Assembly: GCF_010093535.1 (NCBI RefSeq)
Contig: NW_022985211.1
Span: 172,754-236,753 of the forward strand
Direction of reading: 5' to 3'
Length of the DNA stretch: 64,000 nucleotides
Origin: Lindgomyces ingoldianus
Lineage: Eukaryota; Ascomycota; Dothideomycetes; Pleosporales; Lindgomycetaceae
The position numbers were made by a program, and so were the translations under genes. Positions within the stretch are counted from its first letter, which is position 1. The number at the start of each line of letters is the position of its first letter. Shown here one piece after another: positions 35,611 to 49,375 of the stretch. Below the pieces are notes generated by a model, which did not search any database, had not been told where the DNA came from, and was given only the letters and a program-made list of their open reading frames with translations.

Positions 35611-38193
35611 TAGAAAAGCAATTAACTATACTATTATAATAAAATCTTATTAGCAACTAATAACTCTGCGTAATAATAGAAAAAATAAGGAATAATTTTT
35701 ATTATATAAATAACTTATAAAGGACATAGGGATATTAGAGGCAACACTACAAAATAAGACTAGCCTAGAGTACTAAAATAATAAGATTAACATGTTAGAA
35801 GCTCTAATAAGCTTATAGACTTAATTATACACAGGTTACATAATTACTAATCTACGCATAATAACTTAGAAAGGCGCTACCTTTCTAAGTGCGTACATAG
35901 AGAATTTTAAAGGATAGACACTATAAGACTTCTTAGCACTTAGCTGCGCGTTTAAAAGGGAGCTTATATAAGTGCTAGAGGACAAAGGAATCACACTACA
36001 GCTAGGCACTAAAGGTACCTAAGCCTAGAAGCTGTATAATATAGCATAAGAAAAGGCAATTGCACTAGAAAGGCTTTATACATAACTTTTATTACTATAT
36101 AAGGCTCTGCACAGAAGCAGACTAAACACAATGCTGCTATTAACACTAAATATACTAGCATTACCTGCTCCTATATCTTAGCTAGCACTACACTAATCAC
36201 TGTACAAACAATACATGCCACCCTACCTAACGCCTGCTCCACACCCTTAATTGTACACACCACCGCCTGCAGTAGTGTATGCACTACTAATACCACCTGC
36301 ACAATCTATACTACATTACAACCTGTACAAACTTCTACTTTAGAGGGAAACTGCTAAAGAAAAACTCTTAGTAGACAAAATTATATAATTTTAAAAAGCA
36401 TAAAAAAAAATAATAACTATATAGGTTAACTATATAACATTTTTATAAATAAAATAAGGATCTTTATTAATTTATGTTAATAGCTAGATATCTAAGAAAC
36501 TTAGTACATAGACATCTTTCTAGATATCTTAGAAGGTTAGGCAAATATGCACTATATGTATAACATAGGCTCTAAAAATAACTAGAAGCATTTATATAAC
36601 ACCTTAAGCATTATAATAAAAAATTTTATGTAAAAAGAAAAAAAGAAACTATAAAAGATAAAGTTTTATGTAAAAAGCAAGACTATTTTAGCAGAGAAGT
36701 AGCCTATTAAGTTTAACAGTAAAAGAATTAAGCTTACACATAACATAATAGTTCTTACTTAGAAAGAATAAGTAAGCTACCTTTATATAATTAACTTAAA
36801 GAACAAAGATGCTGCATAATAATATGTTAAGTAATATGCAAAAAGGGTATACATTGCATTTATGTGTTAACTAGAGGCAGCATTTAACTTTTCTATTACT
36901 GCATAAACTATAGACCTTTTGCACAACAATATTAACACACTTAACACATAAATCTAATAGCAGATAGATAACAGTAAGCGTAGTCTTACCTTTCTACTAT
37001 TGCAACTTAATTATGCGAAGCTGTTTATCTTTACAGATAGATTATTTACTAATAACAAGAACCTTAGCTTATAGCTAGGATTCTTAATTGTATTAGGCAA
37101 TAAGGACTATATAGAGCAAAGCAACTACTTTAAAATACTAGGCAACATTATACACTAGAATTCTACTAAGTGTAAAAGAGTAACTAGGAGTGTCCTTGCT
37201 AGCAAACTATATAAAATAGTTAGAGGGTTTAACAATGCAATTGCCCTTATAATCTGCACAGATTTAAGGTCTCTGTATAATTACCTTATTAAGCTAGGCA
37301 CTACTAGTAAAAAGTAACTTATAATTAACATTATGTTACTTTGTAAATTATACAAGAAAAGGGAAATTACTAAGATAAAGTAGATTAATAGTAAAGACAA
37401 CTTAGCAGATGCATGTATAAAGAAAACACTAAACTAGGCTCTTTAATTATTAGTCCTAACTAACTGCCTCTCTGTCTAGATAGAAGCATCTGTGGACTAG
37501 CTAGATCCTGTGCACAAAGATGCCCTAGACTAACTAGACTAACAACACCTTTATATAAGGCCTATCTTTTTTATTTTTTTTATTATACGCACTTATTTTT
37601 TCTTATTATAAGATTAGAAAAAAAGAATATGTAAAAAAGACAGTCTATTTGTCTAGTATACAGAAGAAGAAAAAGCCACCACCCCTTACATATAGTAGTC
37701 ACAATGCAGACCACAGCTCTGCTATACACATAAGGCGTAGGCATTAGCCTAGAAGTTAGCTAACTTATAATACTTAATAAAAAAAAAGCACTAGTAGTGC
37801 TGCTATAATAATAAGCACATAGAGTTGCTAGGACCTAACTATAACTCTAGACTAAGACTGCACAGAAGTACCCCTTACAACGCATAACTTTTGCTGCCTA
37901 CAGCTGCAGATTAGTGCTAGCAGGCAAGACAATATTAATATTATAAAATAGTAAAGCTGCTACATGCTACTCTTTAGCCTATCTATAATTAGCATTTTAT
38001 ATAAAAAGAAAGCAAAAGAGCTAAAAAATCTATATATTTATGCTAAGACGCTAAATAAACTGCTAATTAGCAGTAGAACTAGTTAGAAGGGTAACACAGA
38101 TGCGCCCTAGGCTGCTAGACTGCATAAGGACGTTAAAGACGCCCGCACTGACAGCGCTAGAGGTAGAGGAGGAAGGCTAGAGAGACATCTCTC

Positions 38194-38197
<4 letters not shown>

Positions 38198-38227
<30 letters not shown>
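38198..38227. repeat. (TG)15 microsatellite
   Basis: Thirty bases of uninterrupted TG inside D1, next to CT-rich sequence. D3 and D2 show no equivalent. Confidence 0.95.
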
Positions 38228-38230
<3 letters not shown>

Positions 38231-38673
38231 GCGGGAGTATCTGTTACTGTTAGCACTGTATAAAAAGAGAAAAGAGCTAGGGAATAGTACAGTAGGGCTT
38301 AAAAAGTAAAGAATAAAGAAGAGAAGGTAAAAAAAAAAAAGAAACCTTATTATATACACCTCCCTACGCACCTGCCTACGCAAAGATCCTACACTATTCT
38401 AGCATAAAACTCTGCATAAAATAGTTTATACACTGCTAAATTACTTACAAGGCAAGCGCATAAAGGCTAGATAATAATAGCCTAAAATGCTCTACACTAT
38501 TTATAGAGCTATTTACATAGCGTAACTAGCCTATTTTAATATACAGCATTACTAAGGCAAGTCTTAATAAATAGGGTAGAGTAAAGGCAGAATGTAATTA
38601 GATAGACCTACACAGATAGAAAAAAGGTAACGCGTACAGAACATAACTCTTTAGACAAAAAAAAAGTTGCTAG

Positions 38674-38953
38674 TGTCTGTACGCAGCAGCAGCGTCGCGG
38701 CCTAGATATAAATAATTGCGCACAAGCAGGATTACATATCTATGTTACATAATGCTTGTGCGTGAACCTCTGTGCGTGAACATCTAAATATCCCCCTTTT
38801 CCTCTGTACAGAGGAAAGACAAGAGTAATAAAACTAGAAACATATTGCTCTTACCTTACCTACCTTGTACGCTGTGCACACTGTACACCACTCTTACTCT
38901 TGCTACTTAAGTGCTTATACTATAAGCAGCTAGCTGTTAGAGCCTATTTAACA
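38674..38953 (+). repeat. 3' LTR of copia D1
   Basis: A 280-bp LTR beginning TGTCTGTACGCAGCAGCAGC and ending ATTTAACA, with the TAACA duplication immediately after. Confidence 0.92.
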
Positions 38954-39257
38954 TAACAACTACTTTCTTTTTAAGCTTAGTTAGATTTCTTAATTTAGGC
39001 TAGCATTCTGCTTATAAAGGCTGTCTAGCGCGTTAATTACTTAGTGTTATGTAAGAGAGATTATAAATAGCTATAGTGTGTTATAAAAAAAGTTTTAAGT
39101 TTTATTTAAAAGCTTAAAAAGTAAGCTGTATTTAACATTCTTTAAAAGATTTAATCTAGTGTTGTTGTTAAGGCATTATGTAGATAGGTAGAGTTTAGTA
39201 GGGGCTTAGCAAAAGTGGCCGGCTAACCTGTGTGGCCAGCCAACCCGTTAGGTACGT

Positions 39258-40180
39258 TAGATAAAAAAGTGCTTTATTTACTATAAAAAATGTTAGTTAT
39301 TAAACTACTTTTATAATAACTATACATAAGTAAAAAACTAGTATGTTGCCTTATATAAAAATTTTTATAATAAGACTTTATTATATAAAGCTATTACTTT
39401 ATATATCTAAAACTTTAAAAGCTACTTTAAAAAAATAATTTATATAATATAAAAAAAATAAAATAAAAAAGTAAAGATGCTAAAAAAGCTATTAACTACT
39501 TTACCTCTACTACTTACTTATACTATGTAATAGAAGAGGACATCTACAGCATTAAACCTAAAAAGTATGCTTCGCAGTTTATCCTTAATAACTAATACTA
39601 TATAATATACTAAGGTAAACTATAGAACACAGGCGCAGTAAAAATCTTTACTATTAGTAAGTTCTAACTTAAGGTGTATATATAAAAAAACTTATATATA
39701 AAAACTAATTAGATACTTAGCTAAATAAATATTAGCTTTAAAAGCTAGACACTAAAAAAATTAATTAGTACTATATAAATCTAAAACTTAATTAGTTTAG
39801 TTATATACTACATTCTAGACACTTTAACACTATTTTTACTATTACTAGCAGATACTAACTAACTTAGGGTATACTTTAATAATATTTTAAATATTATTAT
39901 ATATAAAAAGAAAACTACTATTTTTATTATATAAAAATAAAGACACTTTTTTTAACATTAGTAAAGAAGAATTTATATTCTTTTTTACTAAATTAAAACT
40001 TTACTACCTCTACTACTAATTTAGACACCCCTGCATAAAGAGACCCTAGAAAATGCTAACTAGCGCTAGCTATAACATTAATGCTATAGTGTTAGAAAAC
40101 ATTAAAAAGTTTTGCTACCTCTACTAATTATATAACTAGGCTTTATAAAAATTTAAGTTTATAATTAAAAATAATACTTA
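39258..40180 (+). pseudogene. Copia D3 gag-protease region, degraded
   Basis: The segment of D3 between transposon C1 and gypsy-1b. Around 39610-39700 the frame reads NTGAVKIFTISKF-like sequence, resembling the DTGA or DSGA protease active site and what follows it in copia elements. TAA and TAG stops are frequent. Nothing is translatable. Confidence 0.5.
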
Positions 40181-40498
40181 TGTCACGGTATCCTCCCCGG
40201 ATCCTAGACATAACTGTATTAGACGCGTACTAGAGTATTATTAGTGCACGTCTAACACAAACACAACACAACACAGACATAAACTTAAGCATAAACTGCC
40301 TTAACACTAACTAAACTTAAAACAGGCTTAATTTATACCTAAAGCGCTTAGACTTCTAAGCTAAGTATTTAATTACTAATTTCCTTCTAAACTTTTTTAT
40401 TCCTTACATAATGTCTTATACTTACTATAATACCTTACATAGTAATTAAACTAGACCTCTATAAAGCTCTATAACCTTACTTATGCATAATTATAACA
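40181..40498 (+). repeat. 5' LTR of gypsy-1b
   Basis: A 318-bp LTR. The left end TGTCACGGTATCCTCCCCGG is intact, and the right end is AT-shifted (AATTATAACA). Confidence 0.93.
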
Positions 40499-43400
40499 TT
40501 ACATTATGTTAAAACTTTAGCTAAGAATAGCCTTTAAATCTAATCTAATAAGCTTAGTACTTGTACAACTCTAAGCTATTAAAGTAAGCTAAAAAGCCTT
40601 CTAAGAAGCGCTTACTTTATAAAAAAGCTACTATGTTATAAGCTTTAAAGCTCTTTAAAAAGACTTTAAAAAATAGCTTTATATTATTAAGTAGTCTGTT
40701 TCTGCCTTAACTTTTGTTATAGTAGTAGGAACTAAGAACTTACTAGCCTTAAAGCTTACCTAGAAGTCTAAAGATAGCTTAACTCTTTTCTACTTAACAC
40801 TGCCTATAACCTGTAACCTTTTTAACTTAGTAATAAAATCTAACTAACTCTCTAATCCCCTACTGTTTAATAAAAAACAGAAAGACCTACTTTTTTTTCT
40901 ATATAAGCTCTAATATAAACTTAAAGAAAATGTAGACTAATTTCCCTCTAAACACTTCTAGTTACTATATGCCTACTTTTAACTTAACTATAATATAATA
41001 GCCTTAATTAACTTACTAATAAATAAAAATATTATTAACCTAAATTAATTTATAGTGTTCTTATAAGTAACTTATAAAGACCTAAATAAAAAGTTAATAG
41101 CCCTAAGTTGCCTAAACACTTTATAATAAAAAAAAAAAAGCTTTACTTTACACTTTACTAAGTTCTGCTAACTTGCATCTAATATAGGCTTAAATAAAAT
41201 AGGTCTAATTATAGCCCTATATAACTCCCTCTTAACTAAACTATAACGCGCTATAGTAAGAGAACCTCTTCTAAACAACCTTAATGCGTATGTAAACCTA
41301 GTTACTACCTACAATAATAACATAAGGTTCCTCCCTATACAAGCCCTAATACACCTCTAAACTAGCGTAGTTATAAATAAGAACTCTAATGTAATAGAAA
41401 TTAATTTAAATTATGCTCTAGTTAGTTCTAAAAAGCATAAAGATTATAAGAAAAAAGGTTAATACTTTAAGTGCAGTAAGTATAGTTATATTTTTTAAAA
41501 CTGCTTAATTTCTTTTTTTTAAGTCTGTGTAAGTAGCGCTGCTAGTACTTATTAAAGATTTTTACTATTTTAATTTTATTTTTATAAGGGCTTTAACTTA
41601 TATTTAAGCTTTAATTCTCTTTACTACTCTTAACATAGCTGCAGCTATAGCAGTAGGAGCCTGCAAAAAGGCTTGTCTTAGGGCTAAGTTGCCCTCTAAG
41701 ACTAATTTAACACTAGATCTCTACTAACTTATAAGCTAAGTCCCCTACTAATAACTAGAAGTACTAAGTTAATATTTCTATATATTTATAATAAAAAACT
41801 ATATTAGCTTTAATATAAGCTCTTATTAACTTAAAAGTAAACAGTATAGGTTACATTAATAAAGAACTAGCGCATAAACTAAATTTTTAATTAACACTGC
41901 TTACTTAAATAATTTACCTAACTAGATTTAATAGAAAACAACTTAAAAAAAGTTTTATTTTTTATACTATAACTATTATAATTACCTACTAACACTATAA
42001 AAAGTAAATTAAGCTCTATGTAATAAACACAGAATGTTATAACTTAATCCTAGAATAACTATAGCTGTATTAGCATAAGGTTGCCTTTAATTACTAAAAG
42101 TAAGTTCTAAACTTTAACTCTTTCTAATGCTAAAATATATGCTTACACTTACACCTAAACAACACTTAAATAGCACTTAATATAAAAGGTTTCTAGACCT
42201 ACTTTTTAATAACCTAAAAAAAAACTACTTAAGTAAGGCTAATAAGCTAGGCCTTTTACTAAAATAAGCTATATAAAATAATTTAACAACTACTTACACT
42301 TAAAGAAGAGAAAGCCTTTAAGAAACTTTTACCTACCTAATTTAAACATAAACTAGGACTTAAATAGCAGATAGACATCTGCTACATAAGACCTGCCCTA
42401 TTTATAACCCTAGCTTAATAACTAGATTATAAAATCTACGCAGTTATAATTTCTAATATAGACTAAGCTTTAGCTCTCTAAAAACATACTAACTTAAGAA
42501 TAATAGTCTTTTAAGACTACTATAACTTATTATATATTTTCTTTTAAGACAAGTCTAATAAGCTTTTAATATAATGTCTGTATAATTACTAGATAACCTT
42601 TAAGCCTAGTAAACAACCTAGTTATAAGCTACTATATAAAATGTTACTAAATAAATTAAAAGTGCTCTAAAAATACCTTAACAAGAACCTAAAAAAAGGG
42701 TTTATTTAAGCTAGCTTCTTACTAGTAGTGTTACTTATACTATTTATAAAAAAACTTAGAAGTAGGCTTTAATTCTATGTTAACTACTAAAGACTAAACA
42801 CTATTACTATTAAAAACTAATACTTAATTTTTTTTTTACAAAAAACTCTAAGCTAACTAAGTAAAGCAAAGTATTTTATAAAGTTAGATATTATTACTAC
42901 CTTTAATAAGCTAAGAATAGTAAAAGGTAATAAGTAGCTAACAGCATTTTAGACCTAATATAGACTATTTAAGTACCTAGTAATGCTCTTTAGCTTAGCT
43001 AACACACCTAGTACTTTTTAACATTTTGTAAACAACTTACTCTAACCCTACCTAGACATGTTCTGCACTATGTATATTAATAATATTCTAATCTACAGTA
43101 ATAGCCTTTTAAAGCATAAACAGCATGTACGCCTAGTGCTAAAGGCTATAAAAGAAGCAGGTCTGTAACTTAACATAGACAAATGCAAGTTCTACTAATT
43201 AAAGGTTACTACATATTTAGAATATGTAATCTTTACAGATAGCATCTAAATAGACTCTGTTAAGGTTTAGACTGTGCTAGATTAGTAATACTTAAAGAAC
43301 ATAAAAGATGTTTAAGCTTTTATAAAATTTGCTAACTTTTACTAATAATTTATTAATAACTTTTTATAGCTAGTAAGCTTTATAATTACACTTACTAAAA

Positions 43401-45530
43401 AAAAAGTTTAATTTAACTTTAACTTAAATTACTAATAGTTTTTTAACTAGCTAAAGAAAGCTTTTACTAAAGCCTTAATACTCTACTACTTTAACTTTAA
43501 ACTACTAATACTTGTAAAAGCTAATGCCTTAGACTATGTAGTAGCAGAAGTTCTCTCCTAGACTAAGCTAGACAGGACTATTAGGCCTATTATATACTTT
43601 TTAAAAAGAATAAGTCTTGTAGAAGGTAATTATAAGATCTATAACAAGAAATTACTTACTATAGTACACTACTTTAAATAATAGCAACCTAAACTAGAAG
43701 GTGCAGCGCATCTAATATAAGTTCTATTTAACTATAAGAACTTATAGTACTTTATAACTATAAAATAACTTAGCTACTAATAAGCCTATTAGTTTAAATA
43801 CTTATTTTATTTTAATTTTAAGATTACTTATTATTCTAGTTAAGATAGAAGGAAACTAGATACTTTTATAAGGTAATTCTAAAATATTCTTACTTAGAAA
43901 AAAGTGTAAAAAGCTTAACACTAAACTCTGCTTTAACTTAAGCTATTTTTAGACCTTAACCTAAATAAAATAAATTAGATAATTAATTAAATTATTACTA
44001 ATAAGTATTTAAATAATAAATTTATTTAAAAAACTTTAAACCTACTTTAAAACAGCGCTAGTTAGTTAAAAAAGGTAACACTAGCTAACTACAAAAACTA
44101 AAATAGTAAGCTATATTACTATAACTAACTTATAATTCTTAATTCTAATAAACTAAGAATTAAACTACTCTAAATTATACACAACTTGCCTGTTAGAGGA
44201 CACCTAGGCAGAGGAAAGACTCTTAACCTACTACAGAGAGAGTACTACTAGCCCCGCATGTTCTATACTGTACACTAATACGTATTATGTTGCTATACTT
44301 GCTGTAAAGTAAAGGCCTTTTAAGAAAAGTATAATAGCCTACTTAAACTACTCCTAATTTCTAAATAAGCTTAGAAAAATATATTAATTAATTTTATTAT
44401 AGACCTACTTTTATCTAAAAAGTATATAAATATTATAGTAGTTATTAATTACTTAACTAAGTATTAACACTTAATACTATGTTTCTTTATAACTGCCTCT
44501 AATATAGCCTAGTTATTCTACTAATATATATAAGTTTACTATAGCCTGCCTAACATAATTATATTAGACAGAGGTACGCAGTTTGTCTTAGCCTTCTAAG
44601 ACAAACTCTGTAAATAGCTTTAAATTATCCTCTATTTATCTACAGCTTTTTACTTAGAGACTAACAGCTAGACTAAAAACATAAACGCTATAATAAAATA
44701 AGTCTTATAAGTGTACATAAACTACTAGTAGGACAACTAGGTAAAATAGTTAGCTATAGTATAGTTTAAAGCTAATAACATAACATCTAAATTAACATAA
44801 GTATTCTTATTCTTAGCAAACTATAGATACTACCTCTAAATAGAATTTAAACTACTTATAAATACCCCTTAACTAACTTATTAATTTGTATAAGTAATAA
44901 ACATAAATAGACTTATTAATAAGATCTAAAACATATCTAAATATGTTTATAAAAAGCTTACATAGGCTTAAGCTTTTTAACAAGAGTATGTAAACTAATT
45001 CTAAACCTCTGCCCCTGTGTATGCAGCTAGCAAGAAGGTTTAGCTAGACACTAGAAATATTTAAATAAACTAATAATTAAAGAAACTTAATTAAAAGAAC
45101 CTTAGCCCCTTTACAGTAGCTTATATAGTCTTATTACATGCTTACTAATTAATCCTACCTAACAGCATAAAAATACACCCTGTGTTCTACATATTATTGC
45201 TGCGCTAAGTAGCCTTTAAATCTAACTATTTACCTAAACAGCTAAACTTACTACCTAAACCTGTTATTATAAACAATAAACTAGAATATGTTATAGAAGA
45301 TGTTAAATAAATCTAGTTTAATAAGAAAAAATGTATTTATAAATACCTTATAAAATAGACTAGATACAACAAACTATTATAGGAACCTACAGAAGCCTTA
45401 TAAAAAAACTCTACAGTAACCTAATTCTACGCCTAATACCTATCTAAACTAAACCTGTACCCTAATAAAGACAACTTAATGCTAGAACTACTAATGTAAA
45501 GGATTCTCTTTCTAATAAAAGGGGGGGTAC

Positions 45531-45848
45531 TGTTACAGTATCCTCCCTAGATCCTAGACATAACTATATTAGACGTGTACTAGAGTATTATTAGTGCATG
45601 TCTAACATAAACATAACACAACATAGACATAAACTTAAGCATAAACTGCTTTAACACTAACTAAACCTAAAACAGGCTTAATTTATACTTAAAGCGCTTA
45701 GACTTCTAAGCTAAGTATTTAATTACTAATTTCCTTCTAAACCTTTCTATTCCTCACACAACGTCTTGTACCTACTATAATACCTTACATAGTAATTGAA
45801 CTAGACCTCCGTGAAGCTCTATAACCTTACTCGTGCACAATTGTGACA
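45531..45848 (+). repeat. 3' LTR of gypsy-1b
   Basis: A 318-bp LTR. The left end is mutated (TGTTACAGTATCCTCCCTAG) and the right end preserved (CTCGTGCACAATTGTGACA). Confidence 0.93.
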
Positions 45849-45853
45849 ACTTA

Positions 45854-48020
45854 CTTTAATTATAAAGTTATTATTAATGTTATATAAATTAATAATAAAA
45901 ATATTTTACATGTTATTAATATAAACATATTATTTTAGGCTGCTATATTCTTAAAATTTATGTCTATATAAGATACCTAGAATGCACTATATAAAAGTTA
46001 GATTAACACTTATTAAGAACCCTAAGACTATATTATGTATAACTTTAGTATAAACTTTACCTTAGAGAATTTTTAAGCTTATATAAAAATTATAGAAGCT
46101 ATATGTAAGCAGATGCTTATAAAAGTATATTAAGTAGTTAAAAATGTTAAGCGTATACACATACTTTTTTAATAAGTGTTTAACATCTTAAAGACTAAGC
46201 TAAGTAACTATATAGATAATAAGGCTATTTTATAGATAGCAGTTAAGGCTCTAAATAACATAGCTAGCCTGCACAGTCTAGTACCTATACTGCTAGTTTT
46301 TAGAGCATACTTAAAAATTAACTTAAACTTTTTACTATTACTAGACATTATTACATAAGTAAGCATAGTATAAAAAGTAATAAAAATACTTTAAAAAAAC
46401 TATGTAAAAGTAAACATTAATTATATAATTAACACTTATAATAGCTTTATAATATATAAAGTTCTTAACCTCCCCCTTAGCTTAAAGATTATAGTGTAAA
46501 AAGAGAAAAAAGGCTAGACTAGTTGATATAAAATTAAAAGTATTAAAAAAAGATATTATTATTAAAAAAAATAGCCTACTAAAGCTCTAAAATACATAGG
46601 TTAAACTATACTATAAAGAAAAAAAAAGATAACTTACTTATAATAAATAACTTAAATAAACTAATCTTTATATAAAAAGATTTTTTAAAAAAGAAGAAAA
46701 GAAAACAGCTTTGTAAAAATGCTATAAAGGCAGAACTAAAGCCTACTATAGACTAAGCCCTTTAGAATAGCAATGCTACACTAGTGCAAAAAAAAGATAT
46801 AGATACTAAGAAAAGTAAAAAGTAAAAAAAACTTATATAAAGTCTAGACTAAGTATTTCTAACCTAGAAAAATAATAATAATTAGGCCTTATTTATTAAG
46901 CTTTATATAGATAGTGTAATTACTACACTTATAAAACTATTTAAAAAATTAGACTATATAAAGATAAACACCTTAATTACTAACAGCACTTTTAAAGTTA
47001 TAGTGTATAACTTAATAAAGTATAAAGGTTAGATTTTTAACCTTTACTTTATATAAAAAGTAAAAGGTAAAAATAACTTAACTATATAAAAAATCCTGCT
47101 TAGTGTTTACTAGCTACTTAGATAGAATTTTTTTTTTTTTTACTTAATTACTAACTATTTAGAGAATAAGCTAGAGATTACTTTTAGCTATAAAAGTAAG
47201 CCTAAGAGCTATATATAAAATGCATTTTAAACTATATAATATTATATAAGTATAAATCTAATTAATAAATAAGCTTATGCGCACACTATACATAAAGCTA
47301 CTAAAGAAAATACTCTAGAGCTTTCTACTAAATATAATACTCTAGGTTATATAACTTTTATATAAAGCTACTAAATTAGAACTATATTAGTTTAAGACAT
47401 ACTATAACTACTATAAAAAAAAGCTATGTATGTACATCTTTTTATATAACCTTTACCTTTTAATTACTAATAAAGAAAAGCACACTTTTAGTATTACTAG
47501 CTAAAAGATAGACAACACTTTAAGCATTATAATAAAAAATTTTACGTAAAAAAAAAAACTATAAAAAGTAAAGTTATATATAAAAAGTAAGACTATTCTA
47601 GTAAAAAAGCAGACTGTTAAGTTTAATAGTAAAAGAATTAAACTTATATATAATATAGTAGTTTTTACTTAGAAGAAATAAGTAAGCTACCTTTATATAA
47701 TTAACTTAAAAAATAAAGATGCTGTATAATAATATATTAAGTAGTATATAAAAGAGGCATATATTACATTTATATGTTAACTAGAGGCAGCATTAAACTT
47801 ATTTATTACTGCATAAACTATAAACTCTTTATATAATAATATTTAAGCACTTAACGCATAAATCTAATAGTAGATAAATAATAGTAAGTATAGTTTTACT
47901 TTTTTACTATTATAGCTTAATTATGTAAAGCTATTTATTTTTATAGATATATTATTTACTAATAATAAAAACTTTAGCTTATAGCTAGAATTTTTAATTA
48001 TATTAAGTAATAAAAACTAT
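45854..48020 (+). pseudogene. Copia D3 pol region, degraded
   Basis: Resumes D3 after gypsy-1b. It contains AT-rich remnants ending in the RNase H start (47930-48000), colinear with D1 36600-37110 from about 47520 on. Stops occur every few codons. It ends at the TA where element C2 is inserted. Confidence 0.65.
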
Positions 48021-48021
48021 A

Positions 48022-49135
48022 ACGTACCTAACAGGTTAGCCGGCCACACAGGTTGGCCGGCCACTTTTGCTAAGCCCCTACTAAACTCTACCTATCTACA
48101 TAATGCCTTAACAACAACACTAGATTAAATCTTCTAAAGAACATTAGATATAGCTTGCTTTTTAAGCTTTTAAATAAGACTTAAAACTTTTTTTATAACG
48201 CGCTATAGCTATCTATAATGTCTTTTATATAACACTAAGCAATTAACGCGCTAGACAGCCTTTACAAGTAAAATGCTAGCCTAAATTAAGAAATCTAACT
48301 AAGCTTAAAAAGAAAGTAGTTATTAAGTACATACTTAAGCTTATTACACGCAGATTTCTCTTTAGGCTTACAGCTGTAGCTAATATAGCTAATTCCTTGC
48401 CTGCAGAGCGCAATCTAGGCTAGGTTAGCTTAAACTAGCCTAGTATGTAGGTTAAGCACTGCCCTAAGTTTATAATAACGTTTAATTATAAGTATAATTA
48501 TAAAAGAGCGCTTTATAAGAATCTAGAAGTTATCTAGGGCTAGTTTTGCCTAGTAGCTAACATAAAAGCTAAGTACAGTATCTAGAATAAAGACATGTAT
48601 AACTTTAATAAGTTAGGCTTTATAATAAGCTAGATATTAACTAGAGCAGTTATTATAGCTTTAGAGAGATAAAAACAGCTAAAAGTAATATAGTAAAGTA
48701 ATAAAAAGTAGACAATAGTTATCTAAAGCATTAACATAATAAAGTAGGCTATAAGATTATAGAGCTTTAAGCAGTAAATAAAGCTGCTACATAATATAAA
48801 TTACATAAGAAAAGTAAATTTAGGCAAAAAAAACCTTAATAGTTAAAAATAGAGCTTATCTAACTGCTTTAAAGGAGTTTAGAGCGCGTAGTAATAGAAA
48901 GAAGCTAAAGACGCAGGTGTACACGAAAAAAAGTAAGCTAAGTTAAAAGTAATATAGGCAGTGTAATTAAACTAAGCATAACTTGCGTATGTATAAGTAA
49001 GTAGTAGAAGTAGACTTTAAATAATATCTTATGTTATATTACTTTATACAGGGCTAAAGTAGGCTGTTTTGCGAGAGAATAGGGTGGTTTTAGTAGGGGC
49101 TTAGCAAAAGTGGCCGGCCAACCTGTTAGGTACGT
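48022..49135 (+). mobile_element. Fot1/pogo-type non-autonomous transposon, family C (copy C2)
   Basis: A 1114-bp element with GGCC-rich terminal repeats (ACGTACCTAACAGGTTAGCC at the left; ending CCAACCTGTTAGGTACGT at the right) and TA on both sides (48020-48021 and 49136-49137). The interior carries a short stretch of pogo DDE transposase (about 48580-48720, reading MYNFNKLGF, from an MYNFDE-type motif). It then jumps to the 3' flank, so the catalytic core is deleted. It lies at the junction between D3 and B4 sequence. Confidence 0.9.
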
Positions 49136-49375
49136 TAGTCTAATTTCACTATTTATAGCACTTTTAGAATAGCTTACCTACTTTAGCTTACACCTACTTT
49201 TTTAAAGCTATTAAGTATACGCTTTTTTAAATTATTAAGGTTTTTTTTATATTAATTTACTTTTTTTATATATAATTTATGCTATGTAGTAGCCTTATTA
49301 GCTGCTTAAAGCTTAGTAATTTCTTATTACACTAACACTAGCTTATGCATAATTATTACTACTCTTTTTAAAACC

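Larger units (their letters stand above)
34655..38953 (+). mobile_element. Ty1/copia family D element, internally deleted (copy D1)
   Basis: A 4299-bp element with 280-bp LTRs (34655-34934 and 38674-38953) and the exact duplication TAACA (34650-34654 and 38954-38958), inserted in C1. Near 37010-37500 the frame reads LFIFTDRLFTNNKNL, then FKILGNIIH, STKCKRVTRS and KLGTTSKK, the RNase H end of copia pol. Reverse transcriptase and integrase are not found, so it depends on other copies. The leader holds tandem blocks (35103-35610), and a (TG)15 microsatellite lies at 38198-38227. It is less RIP-damaged than D2 and D3. Confidence 0.9.
33822..39257 (-). mobile_element. Fot1/pogo-type DNA transposon, family C (copy C1), split by copia D1
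   Basis: Terminal inverted repeats start ACGTACCTAACGGGTTGGCC and are flanked by TA (33820-33821 and 39258-39259). The repeat resembles the ends of Tan1/Vader-type elements of Aspergillus, which also begin ACGTA and carry GGCC-rich subrepeats. Two GGTTGGCCGGCCAC motifs are in each end. Without D1 (4299 bp plus duplication) the element is about 1.13 kb, too short for a full transposase, so it is non-autonomous like C2. The interior is RIP-mutated and the ends are not. Confidence 0.88.
40181..45848 (+). mobile_element. Ty3/gypsy chromovirus-type retrotransposon 'gypsy-1b'
   Basis: A 5668-bp element with 318-bp LTRs (40181-40498 and 45531-45848), inserted in copia D3 with the exact duplication ACTTA (40176-40180 and 45849-45853). 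It is colinear with gypsy-1a throughout. The zinc-knuckle remnant is near 41465-41505, YINNILIYSNS near 43075-43110, an integrase start near 44190, and a chromodomain-like tail near 45285-45410. The polypurine tract (GGGGGGGTAC) precedes the 3' LTR. It is more heavily AT-shifted than gypsy-1a inside, with the same preserved outer edges. It is inactive. Confidence 0.93.
31837..48020 (+). mobile_element. Ty1/copia retrotransposon, family D (copy D3), split by nested elements
   Basis: The 5' LTR is at 31837-32118. The internal region runs 32119-33821, resumes at 39258-40180, resumes again at 45849 and ends at 48020. The first gap is DNA transposon C1 (with D1 inside), the second gypsy-1b. Without insertions about 5.1 kb remains, close to a full copia element. 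Protease-like sequence lies around 39600-39850, copia reverse-transcriptase-like scraps around 46700-47300, and the start of RNase H at 47930-48000 (LFIFIDILFTNNKNF). All frames carry RIP-type stops. The 3' LTR is missing: after element C2 the sequence switches to family B. Confidence 0.8.
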
